Source: a bacterium (GTDB lineage: Bacteria > Desulfobacterota > DSWW01). From it: a stretch of 6,047 bases of DNA. Positions 4,536-6,047 of this stretch are shown piece after piece. The position numbers and the translations under genes are program-made. A model generated the notes under the pieces. That model did no database searches, was not told the DNA's origin, and was given only the letters and a program-made list of their open reading frames with translations. Each line of letters opens with the position of its first letter. Within the stretch, counting starts at the first letter, position 1. The stretch spans positions 1 through 6,047 of the forward strand of contig JAUWSZ010000178.1 of the NCBI GenBank assembly GCA_030609865.1, written 5' to 3'.

Positions 4536-6047
4536 CTATTGTTTATACAACATGCAGTCCTCGATGACCAGCACATCCATCTCGGTGCGCATGAAACACC
4601 GGTAAGCGTCTTCCGGGGTGCAGATGATCGGTTCGCCCCGCACGTTGAAACTTGTGTTCACGATCACCGCACAGCCGGTCAGCCCCTCGAACTCCGCGAT
4701 GACCGCGTGGTAGTCCGGGTTTTTCCAACGACTGACCGTCTGGAGGCGCGCGGAATAGTCCAGGTGCGTGACGGCGGGCAGGTCACTTCTCCTTGTCTCG
4801 AGACGTTCCAGGATCGACCGCCCTTCCCCCGAGGGCTGGGGCAGGCGCCTTGCTTCCCGAACTCCGGCCACGAGAAGCATGTACGGACTCGCCCCTTCCA
4901 GTTCGAAGTACTCCGAAGCCTTCTCTTCCAGCACGGAAGGGGCGAAGGGCCGGAAGGATTCGCGGTGCTTGATCTTCAGGTTCATCACGCTCTGCGTGTC
5001 TTCCCGTCGCGGATCCCCCAGGATGCTTCTCGCCCCGAGTGCCCTGGGCCCGAACTCCATGCGCCCGGCCATGTACCCGACGATCCTGCCTTCCGCGATG
5101 TGCTCGGCAATACGTCGGGCCCTCTGTCCGGAGTCGAGCCCCTGGTAAGGATAGCCTTTGCTCTTCAGGTACTGTTTCACCTCTTCGTTCGAGAAGGACG
5201 GGCCGAGGTAAGACCCCTTCTGTTTGTCATCTCCTGCGGAGGCCTCCCGTGTATTGCCCAGATAGCGATGCCAGACGGACAGGGCGGCCCCCAGCGCCCC
5301 TCCGGCGTCGCCTGCGGCCGGTTGGATCCAGATGTCCCGGAAAGGGGCTTCCCGCAGGATCCTTCCGTTGGCCACGCAGTTCAGGGCCACCCCCCCGGCC
5401 AGGCAGAGGTTGTCCTTACCCGTTTCCTTGTGCACGTGATGGGCCATCCGCAGCAGGGCATCTTCTGTTACGGCCTGAATGCTGGCGGCCACGTCCATGT
5501 CCCTCTGCGTGATCTCTGTCTCCGGCTTCCGGCGAGGGCCGTCGAAGAGCCGGGCAAAGCGCCTGTTCGTCATGCGCATGCCGCCCAGAAAGTCGAAGTA
5601 GGCGAGGTTCAGGCGGATCGAACCGTCCTCCTTCAGGTCCACGAGTTCGGACAGGATGAGATCCTTGTACCGGGGGGTGCCGTAAGGGGCCAGCCCCATG
5701 AGCTTGTACTCGCCCGAGTTGACCCTGAAGCCGGTGAAGTAAGTGAAGGCAGAGTAGAGGAGACCCAGCGAATCAGGAAAGTGGAGTTCCTTCAAGAGCG
5801 CAATCTCTGCGCCCTTGCCGAACCCATAGCTTGCCGTCGCCCATTCTCCTACACCGTCCACGGTCAGAATGGCCGCCTCTTCGAACGGGGAGGGGTAGAA
5901 GGCGGACGCCGCGTGGGCCTCGTGGTGCTCGGTGAAAAGGACGTCTCCCTCGTACCCGATTTCCTTCTGCAGAACCTTGGGCAGGTGCAGCTTCTTTCCG
6001 AGCCACAGCGGGAGGGCCTCCAGCCAGGAGCGCAGACCGCGGGGGGC
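4536..6047 (-). CDS. O-carbamoyltransferase, NodU/CmcH/TobZ family (N-terminus cut off)
   Basis: The frame is open to the window edge: 503 residues plus stop are present, and roughly the first 70-100 are missing compared with family members near 570-620. Family enzymes make carbamoyl-adenylate from carbamoyl phosphate and ATP, then transfer the carbamoyl group to a hydroxyl on a sugar or natural product. Numbering from the edge, residues 40-50 read EHHEAHAASAF, the metal-binding motif of the Kae1-like domain, followed by LTVDGVGEW (61-69). Further landmarks are GEYKLMGLAPYG (112-123), LAGGVALNCVANG (216-228) and PAAGDAGGALGAA (243-255). The C-terminal domain, which in TobZ is YrdC-like, has GRMEFGPRALGARSILGDPR (328-347), RESFRPFAPSV (362-372) and NTSFNVRGEPI (464-474). 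Key residues look intact. It is the first gene in view of a minus-strand operon with SxtJ and DUF5989 genes. The acceptor cannot be deduced; an envelope glycan fits the context. Confidence 0.95.
   Translation of the reverse strand, partial: APRGLRSWLEALPLWLGKKLHLPKVLQKEIGYEGDVLFTEHHEAHAASAFYPSPFEEAAILTVDGVGEWATASYGFGKGAEIALLKELHFPDSLGLLYSAFTYFTGFRVNSGEYKLMGLAPYGTPRYKDLILSELVDLKEDGSIRLNLAYFDFLGGMRMTNRRFARLFDGPRRKPETEITQRDMDVAASIQAVTEDALLRMAHHVHKETGKDNLCLAGGVALNCVANGRILREAPFRDIWIQPAAGDAGGALGAALSVWHRYLGNTREASAGDDKQKGSYLGPSFSNEEVKQYLKSKGYPYQGLDSGQRARRIAEHIAEGRIVGYMAGRMEFGPRALGARSILGDPRREDTQSVMNLKIKHRESFRPFAPSVLEEKASEYFELEGASPYMLLVAGVREARRLPQPSGEGRSILERLETRRSDLPAVTHLDYSARLQTVSRWKNPDYHAVIAEFEGLTGCAVIVNTSFNVRGEPIICTPEDAYRCFMRTEMDVLVIEDCMLYKQ

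Noticed and set aside
4502..4576. SxtJ start at ATG 4576, overlapping the carbamoyltransferase end
   Set aside because: The extra 25 residues are Cys/Ser-rich and unlike family N-termini; ATG 4501 places RRFGL at the usual distance.
5859..5861. GTG codon as the carbamoyltransferase start
   Set aside because: The frame continues upstream to the window edge and encodes the conserved EHHEAHAASAF metal-binding motif, so the gene begins outside the window.

Overview
The window is a GC-rich bacterial chromosome segment with long Gly/Asp/Pro-rich surface-protein genes and a tRNA that encodes its own CCA. Three things together suggest an environmental Desulfobacterota/Myxococcota-type or related Gram-negative lineage: a C-terminal anchor of the form GGGGCS, membrane helix, Arg/Lys tail; a Cys-lipidated periplasmic Ig-like protein; and a consensus sigma-54 promoter. 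This placement is inference, and no single gene fixes the taxon.

Layout. Positions 1-245 hold a 12-bp direct repeat, a perfect 16-bp-arm hairpin and, on the minus strand, a tRNA-Ser(GGA) with a plausible promoter. At 246-869 (minus) is a small soluble B-box-type zinc-finger protein of unknown role. At 1072-2952 (minus) is a 626-residue secreted and anchored protein. It has a signal peptide, a fibronectin-III-like domain, Asp-rich calcium-binding repeats, four PKD-type Ig-like domains and a C-terminal sorting signal, with a GC-rich terminator hairpin downstream. Its control region (2953-about 3200) carries a textbook -24/-12 sigma-54 promoter, a diverged copy of that block about 150 bp upstream, and two inverted repeats in the range where enhancer-binding proteins bind. 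At 3431-3928 (plus) is a short lipoprotein with one Ig-like domain, read from a GTG start with a strong Shine-Dalgarno sequence.

The right third (3925-6047, minus) is a compact operon read from right to left: an O-carbamoyltransferase of the NodU/CmcH/TobZ family (N-terminus cut by the window edge), an SxtJ-family three-helix membrane protein, and a 52-residue DUF5989-family single-helix protein. This trio is a recurring cassette in polysaccharide and natural-product loci. Its last gene converges on the lipoprotein gene, and the two stop codons share the tetranucleotide CTAG.

Taken together the window looks like an envelope/extracellular-matrix neighbourhood: a sigma-54-controlled anchored adhesin-like protein, a lipoprotein with a related fold, and a glycan or metabolite carbamoylation cassette. 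The functional link between them is inferred only from proximity. The most interesting points are the sigma-54 control region with its duplicated block and the carbamoyltransferase-SxtJ-DUF5989 cassette.
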